Below, piece by piece: positions 11,303-22,661 of a DNA stretch of 64,000 nucleotides; position 1 is the stretch's first letter, and the number at the start of each line of letters is the position of its first letter. The position numbers were made by a program, and so were the translations under genes. Origin of the DNA: Enoplolaimus lenunculus (Eukaryota > Nematoda > Enoplea > Enoplida > Thoracostomopsidae); NCBI GenBank assembly GCA_030248215.1, contig JASANG010001409.1, positions 354,048-418,047 on the forward strand. Direction: 5' to 3'. Below the pieces are notes generated by a model, which was given only the letters and a program-made list of their open reading frames with translations, ran no database searches and was not told the DNA's origin.

Positions 11303-11746
11303 CTTCTCGCAGGCAATTTTAGACCGAAATATGCGTTTAATTCGCTATTGAACCAGCGTGTGTCATTCACCAAAATAGTGAAAGCAAAATCAGTTTAAAA
11401 TTTTAAAATCTATGGTGCTTTTCACTCGTTGTAACGGCGGAATTTTGAGGGAAATTTAACCGCAAAGAAAAACGTAAAAAGACACCGACAGTTGCATCAA
11501 ATTTGAACTTTTGTAAACAACGGAAAATTTGGTTAATTCCTAAAATAAACAATATTAAATCCGTTCGATTGTGACCACTTGTGATTGGCACCTTGGCCTT
11601 ATTTGCGCCTGCGGGCTTGGCGTAGATTTTAAATGCTGAACATGATGGACCTATGAACTATAATTTTTTTTACCGTTTGTGTGTTATTTTCTTTGACTTT
11701 AATAGCGAAACGGTCGCTCAGCCTTGTCTGTTTTTCTTAAAAGTTT
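11303..11746. other. No feature seen
   Basis: A minus-strand 62-codon frame at 11403-11591 lacks support. No repeats recognised. Confidence 0.45.
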
Positions 11747-11926
11747 GGCCAATGCAAAAGAACAGGGGCGGAACTGTATTATAAGCATATTCCAAAGCCT
11801 AAGCCTAAGCGTAAGCGTATGCTTAAGCCTAAGCCAAGCAAAAAATTAGTCTAAAGCTTAAGTTTACTATCTAAACCTACTGTTTTGCAGACCAACCAGA
11901 AACCTGGACGTCGCTATAAGTAACAG
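11747..11926 (+). mobile_element. TTAGGC-core hAT MITE, hybrid: type-A left, type-B right
   Basis: Left end GGCCAATGCAAAAGAACAGG with GGGGCGGAAC is type A. The right part has ACCAACCAGAAACCTGG and CGCTATAAGTAACA, which is type B. The core switches after TTAGTCTAAAGCTTAA. Confidence 0.65.
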
Positions 11927-12195
11927 GCTAAATATTAAATAAAAATTTCTAAATTTAAGATTATTATATACGTTAATATTTTTGGAGTTGGGCACACGCT
12001 TTTGTTTAAGACAAAGTACCTAAAATAAGATATTTTCAGAAGATAGGCTAAGCGTTAGCCTTAGCGTAGTTTGATTATGATATGTTATCCATGAACATTT
12101 GACTGTGGCGATGAAATAAATCAAAGTATCGAATTAATAATTTATGAGGTATTCTTATAAGCCAAGCCAAACAGTTTGTAAAATATTACAAAGTT

Positions 12196-12535
12196 GGCCA
12201 ATCTTAATTTTAGGGCCGTAACAGTAGATTAAGCGTATATATTGTTAAGCCTAAGCCTAAGCGTTGCAAAAGTGTATTCTTAAGCCTAAGCCTAAACGTT
12301 GCAAAAGTGTATTCTTAAGCCTAAGCCTAAGCGTTGCAAACAGAATTCCTAAGCCTAAGCCTAAGCCTAAGCGTTGCAAAGCATATTCCTAAGCCTAAGC
12401 CTAAGCGTTGCAAATGCGTATTCCAAAGCCTTAGCGTAAGCCTAAAACAACGCCAAAAAAATGTAGTCTAGAATGTAAGCCTACTTTTGTACACACCAAC
12501 CACAAACCGCGAGGACCCTAAGAGTAACATGGGCC
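12196..12535 (+). mobile_element. TTAGGC-core hAT MITE, type B, with internal repeat units
   Basis: Duplication ACAAAGTT (12188-12195) / AAAAAGTT (12536-12543), 7 of 8. The core repeats GCGTTGCAAAAGTGTATTC plus two or three GCCTAA units about six times. Confidence 0.75.
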
Positions 12536-12834
12536 AAAAAGTTTGACGTCAAAAGATTTGAGTCATTTTGAAATTTGTTTTATATTTTCCCACAGTTTGG
12601 ACTTCGTGTAATCCTTTTAGTAGCAAAGTTGAACGCTTGTACGAACCTTTTCTCGAGTGATCGAAGAAGCAAGTTTGAATAAAGGTTCATAATTTATGTA
12701 TCGTTGAATGGTGAGTTGAATCTAATTTGTTCAAGTTTTTTAATTCGGTATTTGTGAATGGTTCGCTCCGCAAGAATAATAACGTCCTAATGGATCAGTT
12801 CTGGTACACGTTCGTAGTATTTGAAGGTAACTCT

Positions 12835-12997
12835 TAGGCCCGTAGGGAACTCACCTTGCTGGGGGTGGCTAAAAATTTTTCAGGAGGGGCATTCAACGGT
12901 TTTTAATGACTTGTAATCAAGGCTGAGAATTTTCAAAGAGGGGCGAAATTTTTCCAGGGGGCTCACCCCCCACTGCCCCCTTTTGATTACGGGTTCG
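12835..12997 (+). mobile_element. ~160-bp hAT-like MITE, CAGGCCCGTAGCC type
   Basis: TAGGCCCGTAGGGAACTCACC to ATTACGGGTTCG. Duplication GTAACTCT / GTAACGCT (12827, 12998), 7 of 8. Confidence 0.7.
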
Positions 12998-13005
12998 GTA
13001 ACGCT

Positions 13006-14314
13006 TAGAAAACGGTTTAGGTAAAACTTAAGAAACGTTAGGCTTACGCAAGCTTTTTTCTAGAAAGTAAGCATCTTTGCATTCGCAGGTTTGATTTTTG
13101 CTTAAATTCTGCAAATATAAAATAATCTTTGAATCGGTTTTTTTAAATTGTTTATAGTATTTTCTGCTTATAGGGACGGTAAAAAATATATTGTCGGCAT
13201 TGGACGACAAAATTAATATTTGAATTCTATTAGGTTCAAAAGTGCAGGATTTTCTTTATATAAATTGGTGTGTATGTGCCTGATTTTTCGGTCTTCTAAT
13301 ATATATATATATATGTATATATATAAATATATATATATATAAATTTTATTGCTAGCGGTAACCCTAGCACAAGTTTTAGTCCATAACCCGAACGAATGTT
13401 TTCAATTTTAATCTGAGGTCTAATTTGTAAGCTTGGATTCCAAGTCCAGACTTTGGTATGGAAGGTTTTCAATTTACCCGTATACTGTTTTACGATGTGC
13501 GCTGAGTCACTTGAAGTATTGTCTGTCTGCGTCTGAAGGGTCGCTTACTCAGTTTGCGCTGAGCTTGTGATAGTATACTCAGCGAGCAACAATGGTAGAT
13601 TTAAAAACAGTATCATTTTTACAAGGAAATTCATAATCCATCAGCGTCCTTACTTGTACAGCTTGGTATAATCTGTAATTTAAATACAGCCGAAAATAGA
13701 TACGCAAAATCTAAAGATATTAGAAAAATGTACATTATTCTTTTTTAAAAATTGTTTTAAAAATATATATACAACTTATCCGCTAGTAATGGTACAACGC
13801 TTGTTTTATCCCCGATCTTGTACCTTAAAATATATGGCTTTATCTGTCCAATGACGAAATGCACAGCCTTAAAAACCTTTGTCTAAATAACTATTTGCCA
13901 AATATTATATGTCCCGTCGCATGGGTTTATTAGAAACGGTAATAGCGTTGTGAGTTTTTGGCTGGTTCAGAAAAGCCTATTTTTAACAAATATTAACAGA
14001 CCTAATCGGTCATCACGCCAGTTACATTTAACCAAATGGCGTGGTCATCCCTAAAACAATATTTTGACTCTGTGGTTCTTTTGATTTCGCTTCGAAAGCG
14101 TAGGTTTAAGAAGCTTTGTACGCAATTATAATTTAGCTAAGTAATTTATAGTCTTTATCCTAAGGTCAAATGTTGGCTTATTAATAAAGCAAAGCGTAAA
14201 GTTTTACTCAGTGATCAGTTGTTATCGTGTGTTTCCCGATTTAGTTGTTGCGGTATGTTTTTAGCGAAATATAGTTTTGCAGCAGAGGTCGTGGTTAGAT
14301 GGTTGTTCGTTAGC
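13006..14314. other. Unassigned, with an AT microsatellite at 13298-13343
   Basis: Longest stretch here without a recognised MITE. (AT)n with interruptions at 13298-13343. No supported exon; the small minus frame at 13028-13210 is unsupported. Confidence 0.45.
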
Positions 14315-14589
14315 TTAACGCTTTCTCACATGAATATTTTCTATTTTCAATGAGACCTACTTTTATGCTAGGATTCGAACTCCAGTGACTGGAGTGGGAG
14401 GCGTATACCATCACCACTCAGCCATAGGAGCTTGACGCTCGAGCGAGCCCGAGAGGGCTCTCACGTCTTGTGGTGATTTAGTACTATGTATACGTGTTGC
14501 AATTGTTAAACACTGTGCGATATATATTAATTAACGTATATACACTGCGCTGAGTTGCCTATAGGCAACTCAACGTGAGAAGGGGTTAA
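14315..14589 (-). mobile_element. TTAA-flanked piggyBac-like MITE with tRNA-Gly-like centre, full length
   Basis: Ends TTAACGCTTTCTCACATG and ACGTGAGAAGGGGTTAA; TTAA and C/GCCC-type ends suit piggyBac elements. On the minus strand the centre reads ATGGCTGAGTGGTGATGG (A box), CGCCTCCCACTCC (tRNA-Gly(CCC)-like arm) and GAGTTCGAATCC (B box). Confidence 0.7.
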
Positions 14590-14765
14590 TAGTAAAGGCG
14601 AGCATCTGTTAGATAACTTTAATATTGGTTTTTTGGTTGAAAATTATTAACATGTTTAGATATTTGGACAAGACCCAAAATCCCAAAAACTATTTCTATT
14701 TAGGTTAATTGATACCTAAAATTATAAAGTTATCAATCTAAGGGTAACTTTAAACTTGATTATCG

Positions 14766-14822
14766 CCAATGTTACTTTAAGAAACGTCTCGGTTTTCTGC
14801 ACGACTGCAATAGAGTAGGTTC
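14766..14822 (-). mobile_element. TTAGGC-core hAT MITE, type B, one end only
   Basis: CGCCAATGTTACTTTAAGAAACGTCTCGG with the rest missing. Confidence 0.4.
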
Positions 14823-14945
14823 TGTCAGAATTTGGCTGATTTTTTATTATGCTTTGAACATTTGAATCTCTTGGTCGTTTTTGCATGTGGTACTGTTTTT
14901 TGAGTGTATATTTATCAAAAATTAAAAGTTCCGATTTACTACGCT

Positions 14946-15318
14946 CAGTGGCGGATCCACGGGGGGCACCCCGGCCGTGGGCCCCCCAACAGCAACTCGA
15001 CATAAATTATATAGTGTCAATTGCTGTTCTACGCTGTTTATTTCGCTGTTTTATACACAATAGTATAAGCACGCTTTAAAGTTTCTTGTCCCTGGAGTCA
15101 TTTATGCGCTACAATTAGGGATAATAGACATTTATGGACTCTAAACAAGGGTTTAAGGACTCTACCCGCTTAAGGATTCTTATTAGGGATACGGACTTCA
15201 TATTAATTGGGACTCAAAATGGGGACCCCCCTTATTTGGGTCACTACAGTATGGGTTAAAAAAAGTTTATTACCTGTGAAATTTTTTCCCCCATTTTGAG
15301 ATCCTGGATCCGCCACTG
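14946..15318. mobile_element. hAT MITE, CAGTGGCGGATCC ends, exact 8-bp duplication
   Basis: Inverted ends CAGTGGCGGATCCACGG and CTGGATCCGCCACTG. ACTACGCT is duplicated exactly at 14938-14945 and 15319-15326. It contains part of a Tc1/mariner-like MITE (15083-15253). Confidence 0.85.
15083..15253. mobile_element. Tc1/mariner-like MITE, right half, nested
   Basis: CTGGAGTCATTTATGCGC through GACTCAAAATGGGGAC to TTTGGGTCACTACAGTA, matching the right half of 4665-5116. Only this half is present inside the hAT MITE. Confidence 0.6.
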
Positions 15319-15464
15319 ACTACGCTACTGCTACAGAGTAACTTTAGACATCGGGCTGATTTTTCAATTACCGTTCGAAAATTTGCAATCCTTTTTAATT
15401 TTATACAACATACCTCACTTTTTGTGTGTATTTTTTTGAAAATTGCTTGCAAAAAACCATTATT

Positions 15465-15626
15465 GGCCAATGTTACTTTAAGGGGCGTAACAGTAGACTA
15501 AGCATATTCCTAAGCCTAAGCCTCAGCCTAAGCCTAAGTCTCAGCAAAAAAATGTAATCTAGAATCTAAACCTAGTCTTTTATAAACCCACCCGAAACCT
15601 GGACGCTCTTTAAAGTAAACATGGGC
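15465..15626 (+). mobile_element. TTAGGC-core hAT MITE, type B
   Basis: GGCCAATGTTACTTTAAGG to CTTTAAAGTAAACATGGGC, short core of four GCCTAA-like units, and the type-B right core AATGTAATCTAGAATCTAAA. Confidence 0.7.
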
Positions 15627-16479
15627 GAATTTTTTCATGGAATACTGAAAAAATCTTGACCAGGCATAAGCCAAAATTTTTATCGGCACACGACGCCCAC
15701 ATGTTAGACAGTTTAGCTTGAGTAGCACCAAAAGTTGAAAAAACTCAACCAGAAAGCTGTATCAATCTTAACCCAAAACAGTTTAGGATAGAATTTAAAC
15801 GGGGACTGGTCGCTCTGACTACTCGTTTACTCATCTGAAATTTTACCGCCCAAGCCATTATGATATCATTTTGTGTACCGCCATTATGATGTCATTCACT
15901 CGTTTACATTCGCTTCTTAACATCTTCTTACATGGAGTTGACTATAACCAACTCAGACAATATGTCAAAATGCTATAATTGTAAAGGAATGACTGTCCCT
16001 GTCATCTTGCTCTTTTTTGAATACAATTTCTCTGGCCCGGTTACTGCTGAAAATAGCGCATCAGGACATAATGTGTGCAGCGAAGACAGGAGTTTCAGCA
16101 TCGCAAGCTTGCGATCATGCATTTTACTGAACTCAAGGCACCTGTAATTGTAATTGAATTCGGTTGATTTTTCGGTACCACAGTTTTTGTACCTGAGTTC
16201 CTAAAATCTGCTCTCGATTTGCCGGCCTGGGGCTGGTCAAACACACACATCTGTGTGTTTCTTCCTGGTTTTTTCTTTTGTTGGTTTTCTGCTTTCTGGT
16301 CTTTCATTTATAAGTAGCTCCTTTGCAGATTTAGCGGGACAGTGTAACCTTTGGGTACTAATAAATGAATAAAAGGTTAGACTGCAGCGGCACAAATGTG
16401 CTTTAAATACCAAATGCACGCCTGCAAATCGTTTCCGACACAAAACCGCTTAAAACCAGATTCAAAATTCAAATTTCAA
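15627..16479. other. No confident feature
   Basis: Several overlapping small frames on both strands (15932-16147 plus; 16095-16443 minus) have no splice or domain support. No repeats recognised apart from short inverted CACACAC. Confidence 0.4.
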
Positions 16480-16660
16480 ATTCTAGATCATATGATATTC
16501 AACAGAACAATTTGGGTATGTTACCTCAAGTATGCAGACATTTGAAAATATATAATATGATATTCGCAAACAATACCTCGAATATCATATGATATGGAAG
16601 AACAAAAGATGAGACACACAAGTAAACAGCAGACAAATACGAATTTTTGAATGCGATGAC
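16480..16660. mobile_element. Decayed CATATG-palindrome MITE fragment
   Basis: Contains GATCATATGATATTC, AATATCATATGATATGG and the spacing seen in the copies at 3199 and 48624, without recognisable ends. Confidence 0.4.
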
Positions 16661-16787
16661 CGACAAATTTTTCGATCATAAGTGAAAAGTTGCCGAGGGT
16701 AGGCGGCGCCAGAACTTTTAGACGGATAATAATGTACAATGCGCTGTTTGCAACTAATACCACGCATTTCGCAGTACAAAATGTTCA

Positions 16788-16937
16788 CAAGACGTGAAAT
16801 CACCACGAGCAAAAACATCAAGCTGCTATAGCCGACTGGTGATGATAAACGCGGCCCAATCAAGCATTTTGGTTCAAACCCAAGCTTTAAAATTTTATTC
16901 AGATGAAATTGAATATATTCATGTGAGAAAGTGTTAA
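16788..16937 (+). mobile_element. tRNA-like TTAA element, divergent short form
   Basis: CACAAGACGTGAAATCACC, then GCTATAGCCGACTGGTGATG and GGTTCAAACCC (good B box), ending ATATTCATGTGAGAAAGTGTTAA. Diverged in the anticodon arm. Confidence 0.5.
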
Positions 16938-17271
16938 ACTGATTGTTTGTAAATTTAACCGTTTGAAGTGGAAACTTGGCATTCCACTGGTCAATTTTTG
17001 TACATTTCGAGTATTTGTGGTTTCGTGAGCTCTTGTTTGTTTTAGCGTCCGTGTTTTGAAATGTTTGTTGCACTTTATTATTAGTTGGTGATCGGTCTTG
17101 TAACTCTTGAATCAGCAACTGATGAGCTCACAGCACATTTCTCGCATTCAATTGTGCTATACGCATTTGAGAACGTTAGCTCAAAGGGAATCGTGGCTGT
17201 CTTAAATCATAATTTTTGTGCCTAGAAAACTTTCCATAAATTCAACTTAAACGAACTAAGCATCATACTTT

Positions 17272-17478
17272 CGGCTCATGTTACTGTAAAGGGCGTCCAG
17301 GTTTCTAGTTGGTCCATAAAAGAGCAGGTTTAGATTGTAGATTACATTTTTTTGCTTAGGCTTAGGCTTAGGCTTAGGAACACCACATTTTGGCAACGCT
17401 TAGGCGTAGGCTTAGGCTTAGGCTTAGGCTTAGGAATACGCTTAATATACTGTTACACCCCTTAAAGTAACATTGGCC
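17272..17478 (-). mobile_element. TTAGGC-core hAT MITE, type B
   Basis: GGCTCATGTTACTGTAAAGG to CCTTAAAGTAACATTGGCC, with TTAGGC units and GGAACACCACATTTTGGCAACG spacer. Flanks ATACTTTC / ACACTTGC, 6 of 8. Confidence 0.7.
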
Positions 17479-17780
17479 ACACTTGCCATAAGCTTCTAAA
17501 TACGCCATAATACAGATTATAGCAGATTTGAAGCTTTGAAAATAAAATTTCACAACCGAAACCAAACTGTCGCTGTGAAAATATGAAAATGCGTGATTTT
17601 GAAAGCGAAATTCGTTTGAAATTAATATTTTAGTCGGTTCAACACCCTGAAGCTACGAACGAAACGGTTGGCGAAAATACTAAACGTAAAACTATACGGA
17701 ATTAATTCCACGCTTTGTGCAAAGTTCCGCAATCGAATATCCTGTGCTTACAGCCGGATATAAATTTTAATCAAGTTGCT

Positions 17781-18853
17781 GGCTCATGTAAAGATGAGGG
17801 CCGGAACGCTTTCTGTTGGTCTGCAATAGAGTCAAGCTTATGCTTTAGACGAATTTGTTTTGCTTAGGCTTAGGCTTAGGAACACACTTTTGTAACGCTT
17901 AGGCTTAGGCTTAGGAACACACATTTGTAACGCTTAGGCTTAGGCTTAGGCTTAGGAACACACTTTTGTAACGCTTAGGTTTAGGCTTAGGCTTAGGAAC
18001 ATACTTTTGTAACGCTTAGGTTTAGGCTTAGGCTTAGGAACACACTTTTGTAACGCTTAGGTTTAGGCTTAGGCTTAGGAACACACTTTTGTAACGATTA
18101 GGCTTAGGCTTAGGAAAACATCTTTTGTAACGCTTAGGTTTAGGCTTAGGCTTAGGAAAACACTTTTGTTACGCTTAGGTTTAGGCTTAGGCTTAGGAAC
18201 ACACTTTTGTAACGCTTAGGTTTAGGCTTAGGCTTAGGAACACACTTTTGTAACGCTTAGGCTTAGGCTTAGGAACACACTTTTGTAACGCTTAGGTTTA
18301 GGCTTAGGCTTAGGAACACACTTTTGTAACGCTTAGGTTTAGGCTTAGGCTTAGGAACACACTTTTGTAACGCTTAACCAGACCTTAGGCTTAGGAACAC
18401 ACTTTTGTAACGCTTAGGCTTAGGCTTAGGCTTAGGAACACACTTTTGTAACGATTTAACCATGACTTTAGGCTTAGGAACTACACTTTTGTAACGTTAG
18501 GCTTACGCTAAGACTAGGAAACATTCTAATTTAGTTGGTCCGTACAACCATTTAGGCTTAGGCTTAGGAACACACTTTTGTAACGCTTAGGCTTAGGCTT
18601 AGGCTTAGGAACACACTTTTGTAACGCATAGGCTTAGGCTTAGGCTTAGGAACACACTTTTGTAACGCTTAGGCTTAGGCTTAGGCTTAGGAACACACTT
18701 TTGTAACGCTTAGGCTTAGGCTTAGGAACACACTTTTGTAACGCTTAGGTTTAGGCGTAGGCTTAGAAATATGCACATTCTTACGCTTAGGCTTAGGCTT
18801 AGGCTAAGGAATATGCTTGTATTACTGTTCCGCCACTGTTTTTTACATTGGCC
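17781..18853 (-). mobile_element. TTAGGC-core hAT MITE, type A, expanded to 1.07 kb
   Basis: Ends GGCTCATGTAAAGATGAGG and GTTTTTTACATTGGCC. Between them about 22 units of 35-42 bases: ACACACTTTTGTAACGC plus two to four TTAGGC or TTAGGTT steps. Near 18370-18540 the array is disturbed (ACCAGACC, ACCATGAC). Confidence 0.8.
17878..18770. repeat. Minisatellite of telomere-like hexamers with a GTAACG spacer
   Basis: Commonest spacing is 41 bases (for example 18010, 18051, 18092). Variants differ by one hexamer, as expected for unequal exchange or slippage. Confidence 0.8.
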
Positions 18854-18871
18854 AACAATTCTAAGTTATAT

Positions 18872-19043
18872 GTGCAGTGCAAGGTCTCTACAAGACGTGT
18901 GAGCCCCCTCACACTCGAGCGTCAAGCTCCTATAGCTGAGTGGTCATCGTAAACGCCTCCCACACGAGAGACTGGGGATCGAATACTGTCTTGAAATTTC
19001 GTCTTATATGAAATTGAAAATATTCATGTGAGAAAGGGTTAAT
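18872..19043 (+). mobile_element. tRNA-Gly-like TTAA element, short form
   Basis: Starts like the copy at 2220 (TCTCTACAAGACGTG). Has TATAGCTGAGTGG, CGCCTCCCACACGAGAGAC and GGGATCGAATA; ends CATGTGAGAAAGGGTTAA. Confidence 0.6.
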
Positions 19044-19291
19044 GAAAAAATTCTTACTTTGTATCTTTAATTAAGCTTTATGTATCCAGGATACAGAAGC
19101 CAGAAAAGCTTCAGTGTCCAAGATACTACTCACTTAAAAGTCACCTGGTGTACGCATGTTATTGTGGAAGTTGCATGTATAAATGTAGACAATCGCCTTA
19201 ACCCCAGTGGGTTTCTGTGAAAAACGTTAGGAATACTGAAAGTTTACCGACCTACATTCATAATCTAGCTTGGGCAAGGTATAATGAGTTC

Positions 19292-19487
19292 GGCCCAAGT
19301 GACTTTAAGGGGCGTCCAGGTTTCTGGTGGGTCTATAAAAGAGTACGTTTAGATTGTAGATTACGTTTTTTGCTTAGGCTTAGGCTTAAGTTAAGGCTTA
19401 GGAACACATTTTTGCAACGGTTAGGTTTAGGCTTAGGCTTAAGAATACGCTTACTCTACTGTTACGTCCCTAAAAGTAACATTGGTC
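19292..19487 (-). mobile_element. TTAGGC-core hAT MITE, type B
   Basis: GGCCCAAGTGACTTTAAGG to CCTAAAAGTAACATTGGTC. Duplication ATGAGTTC (19284-19291) / ATGAGTTT (19488-19495), 7 of 8. Confidence 0.75.
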
Positions 19488-19621
19488 ATGAGTTTTTTGT
19501 TGACTTATGAGTATTGTATCCAAAGTTATTGATTAATATGAACTTTTGCGTATCAAAACGAATATTTTAGCGCATCTGGAAACCTCTGACGACAATTTAG
19601 GTTTCAAACCTGCCAATTTCA

Positions 19622-19850
19622 GGCTTTGATGTTCACTGGGACAATAGTGAGTTCGTTGGGAAGTTTTTCTGTTGAACCCTGACGAATATGTCAATATCAA
19701 CCGCAATTATTGTAAACAATATTGCGGAACAATGCTTCCAGGAACTAAAACGGAAGGAACCAGTGTCCAAGCGTCATTAGACCCGGTAGGAATCGTAGAT
19801 GAGAATGGGTCAGCTTTGAACCTTAGCACCGTTTTGTATATAATGCCTTT
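19622..19850 (+). pseudogene. Coding-like remnant, unidentified
   Basis: A good acceptor (CCAATTTCAG, ending about 19621) is followed by a short open frame reading FDVHWDNSEFVGKF. An overlapping second frame is open from about 19650 and reads NPDEYVNINRNYCKQYCG and later DPVGIVDENGSALN before running into the MITE at 19854. Composition is that of real protein in both frames. It could be a small exon plus intron, or a decayed gene. Family not recognised. Confidence 0.25.
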
Positions 19851-19853
19851 ATT

Positions 19854-20036
19854 GGCCCATGTAAACATGATGAGCGAACCGTTGTTCCGTAGGACTGAAA
19901 TAGAGTAAGCTTAAGGTTTAGACTAGTATTTAGGCATAGGCTTAGGTTTAGGCAATAGCTCATTCTTACGCTTATTTTAGGTTTAGGTTTCAAAATATGC
20001 TTAACCTACTGTTCCGCCCCTGTTCTATACATTGGC
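19854..20036 (-). mobile_element. TTAGGC-core hAT MITE, mixed A/C ends
   Basis: GGCCCATGTAAACATGATG (type-A-like) to CCCCTGTTCTATACATTGGC (type-C-like). Decayed TTAGGC core. Confidence 0.6.
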
Positions 20037-20289
20037 TGTTTTATTTTTCAGTGCACGCAACGTCTATTGATTACTGTAACGTCGATTATAGCGTACTTCA
20101 TCACATTTAAGGCTTAGGTTTAGGCTTAGGCTTTGTCTCATGTTTAGTTAATCGTTTTATCTAAATATCAAAGCCTAAATGCTATGGAAAGTGAACAATA
20201 GCTTTTAGACCCTGTAAGTTTTGTGCGAAAGCATAATAAGCCAAACCTTCCAGTTTAGTAAATCCTTATACAATTTTTTTGTTTCATGA

Positions 20290-20630
20290 TTTTGAAGGTA
20301 CGCAACTTTTTGAGTTGCTGGTTTGATTTAAACTGCAACAAACACAGCCAACTAAAACGTTTGGAGTTATTATTGAAGCCCCGATGTAAAAGTGATAAAT
20401 TATATCATGTTTTACTAAGAGTCCATGATACATGAATGTACAACCCTTGGGGTTCAGCATGGTACAAGGCGGGTACAATTTGTGAAAGCCATTTTGTACT
20501 GTAAGTATCCGGCATCAAAAACGCTGCGCTTATAGCTTAACGGGAGTCGACCAAAAACGCAACACGCGATGGTACATTTTGTACAATGCGGAACCCCAAG
20601 AGTTGCACACTCTTGTTTCATACACAGTTG
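20290..20630. mobile_element. CAAGAGTG-ended MITE, decayed copy
   Basis: Shares CCAAAAACGCAACACGCGATGG, split here by its neighbours, and GAGTTGCACACTCTTG with the copies at 27744 and 42816. The left end is lost. Confidence 0.45.
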
Positions 20631-20689
20631 ATTTTACTAATGTTATGGTTAAAATCTTGCAATTATATTTAATATGTCCAATATTTAAA

Positions 20690-20711
20690 TTATTGTTATT
20701 ATTATTATTAC

Positions 20712-20742
<31 letters not shown>

Positions 20743-20798
20743 CTTACTGTTATTATTATTATTATTGTTATTATTATTGCTATTATTATTATTATTAC
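20690..20798. repeat. (TTA)n microsatellite
   Basis: Interrupted run of ATT/TTA units. The poly-Leu frame over it is an artefact. Confidence 0.85.
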
Positions 20799-20829
20799 GA
20801 TTTCTAGTATTACTATGGATCTTTTAATA

Positions 20830-21276
20830 ATACATGGTTACCTTTATAAAAATTAATATTAATCGCATAAGACTCATACTTCCAACTCGTTTTGCACTTT
20901 AATATTTTGTGATTTTAATCAACTTTTCAGTTACATAACTTCATTTTATAGAATTTTAAGCAACAAATTTGTGTAGGAGAAATATTAATTTAAGTTAAAA
21001 ATGTTACTTCTATTCTGAAATGAAAAATTAAGTACAGTTAATCCGAGAAGACAAACCAAATAGACGGCAAAAATGAATTTACGGGTTTTTAGCATAGGAA
21101 TAAAAAATATCAGGCTTTTATATTCCAGTGTGTATGTAGCATATATAATGAGATAACCGTAAGTCTTGTTGTAACCTTAGAACACAACTTGGAAGTCAAC
21201 TAAATCTGAAAAATTAGCGAAATTTAATTGTTAAATTCAAAACATTTATGAAGATTACCCCTGCAAATTATAAACA
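20830..21276. other. No feature seen
   Basis: AT-rich, no recognisable gene or repeat. Confidence 0.5.
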
Positions 21277-21427
21277 GGCCCATGTAAAGGTCACGAGCGA
21301 AGCGTTTTCCTGGCAACAAAGCTTAAGCTTTATACTAATTTTTTGTTTATGCTTAGGCTTTAGGCTCAGGATTAGGCTTATGAATATGCTTGTACCGCTG
21401 TTACAACTCTGTTGTATACGTTGAGAC
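21277..21427 (-). mobile_element. TTAGGC-core hAT MITE, type A, decayed
   Basis: GGCCCATGTAAAGGTCACG start, TTTATGCTTAGGC core, decayed end CTGTTGTATACGTTGAG. Confidence 0.55.
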
Positions 21428-21782
21428 CAGTCCTTGTAGTGTTTTATACACGAATACTGCTTGAAACTGATGATTAGACCTGTACAAACAAAAAGTATTT
21501 ACTCGAAACAAGCGAAAATATTGGCAAATAGTAAGCATAAATGTAACATTACGTTTCTATGCTCAGTTTTGGCTGCAAAAATACTTAAAATCATTGTATA
21601 GAACTTAGTTTTTTTTTGGTAATTACAACTTCTATTTTTAGCTTTTTATTATTTCACCTACGCAACAAGTAATTAAAGGTAGATTTAACTAATAACACTA
21701 AATGTGGTCAATTGCTATATTAGTTTTAACATAAGCTTCGCCCCTACTTTAAATATAAATTAAGCATTAATATGACTGTTAC

Positions 21783-21985
21783 GACCCATGTATAGAACAG
21801 GGCCAGAACAGTAGTATAAGCGTATTCCTAAGCCTAAGCCTAAGCCTAAGCGTATGAATGAGCTTATTCCTAAGCCTAAGCCTAAGCCTACGCCTAAGCG
21901 TAAGCAAAAAAATTAGTCTAAAGTTTAAGCCGACTCTATTATAGCACCTCTGGTAAACGATCCGGCCCTGTTCTATACATGGGCC
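21783..21985 (+). mobile_element. TTAGGC-core hAT MITE, type C
   Basis: CGACCCATGTATAGAACAGG to CCTGTTCTATACATGGGCC, two GCCTAA blocks and the type-C right core (TCTATTATAGCACCTC, CGATCCGG). Confidence 0.75.
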
Positions 21986-22455
21986 ACTGGTGCATTATAC
22001 TCTTAGGCATATCGCTATTTCTCGTTTATTGGAAATAAAATATGACGAATCAGCCGGTTTTGCTCAATGAGTAAAAGTTAGTGAATGCACAACAATCTGT
22101 ATGCAAATTTTCTTGTCACAGAACAGTCGCGTTTCTATTTTAAGAAAATATTGTAAACAAAGTAATGCTGCAACGTCGCTCAAAATACGTATGCGTGGCA
22201 TGCCAGCTTTAATTATATAGATTTGATACTTTTGGACTAAAATACTGCTCCCCAAGATAAAATTACACCCTGTCTCCGTGAGCTGTATCCTCAAAGATAT
22301 CTATATCAAAGTTACGAACTGTATCAAACTAAAGTTTAATGTTCAGCATCATACAGTAATAGTTGCAAGAACCTCTCAAAATGGGAAAATGTTATTTACT
22401 AAAGTTAGAATGTTACAAGACATGCCAAATTGGTGTTGATGCCTTAATACTCTGC
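21986..22455. other. Unassigned, includes dispersed ~150-bp repeat at 22090-22225
   Basis: The repeat matches 10540-10690 (CAAAATACGTATG-GTGG, AAACAAAGTAATGCTG). The minus frame 22064-22294 lies on it and is not a gene. Confidence 0.45.
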
Positions 22456-22456
22456 G

Positions 22457-22610
22457 ACCTTGGCTGGGTTACCGAATTGCATGTTAGCTTAACTGCTTAC
22501 ATGTGTTCGAGCTTCGCTCAATACGTGTAGTCCGACTACGACTGGTTTAAGTATTTACTTAACTTAAGTACGCTTTTGGAAACGGTAAATAGTGTACTAG
22601 CTTTTACAGA
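22457..22610. mobile_element. GGCTGGGTT-ended MITE, partial
   Basis: TTGGCTGGGTTACCGAA and ACTTAACTTAAGTACGC match the ends and interior of the element at 48310-49084. Confidence 0.4.
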
Positions 22611-22661
22611 GTCCAAACATTCACCAGACCATATACAAGAATAGTTCAGTGGTTGGCCTTC

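Noticed and set aside
16585-17118. 177-codon minus-strand frame
   Set aside because: It spans a tRNA-like repeat (16788-16937) and a CATATG MITE fragment and shows no domain or splice signals.
17781-18853. CRISPR-like regular repeats
   Set aside because: Units are contiguous telomere-like hexamers with a constant spacer; there are no unique spacers, and the DNA is eukaryotic.
20579-20827. Poly-leucine frame
   Set aside because: It is the TTA microsatellite.
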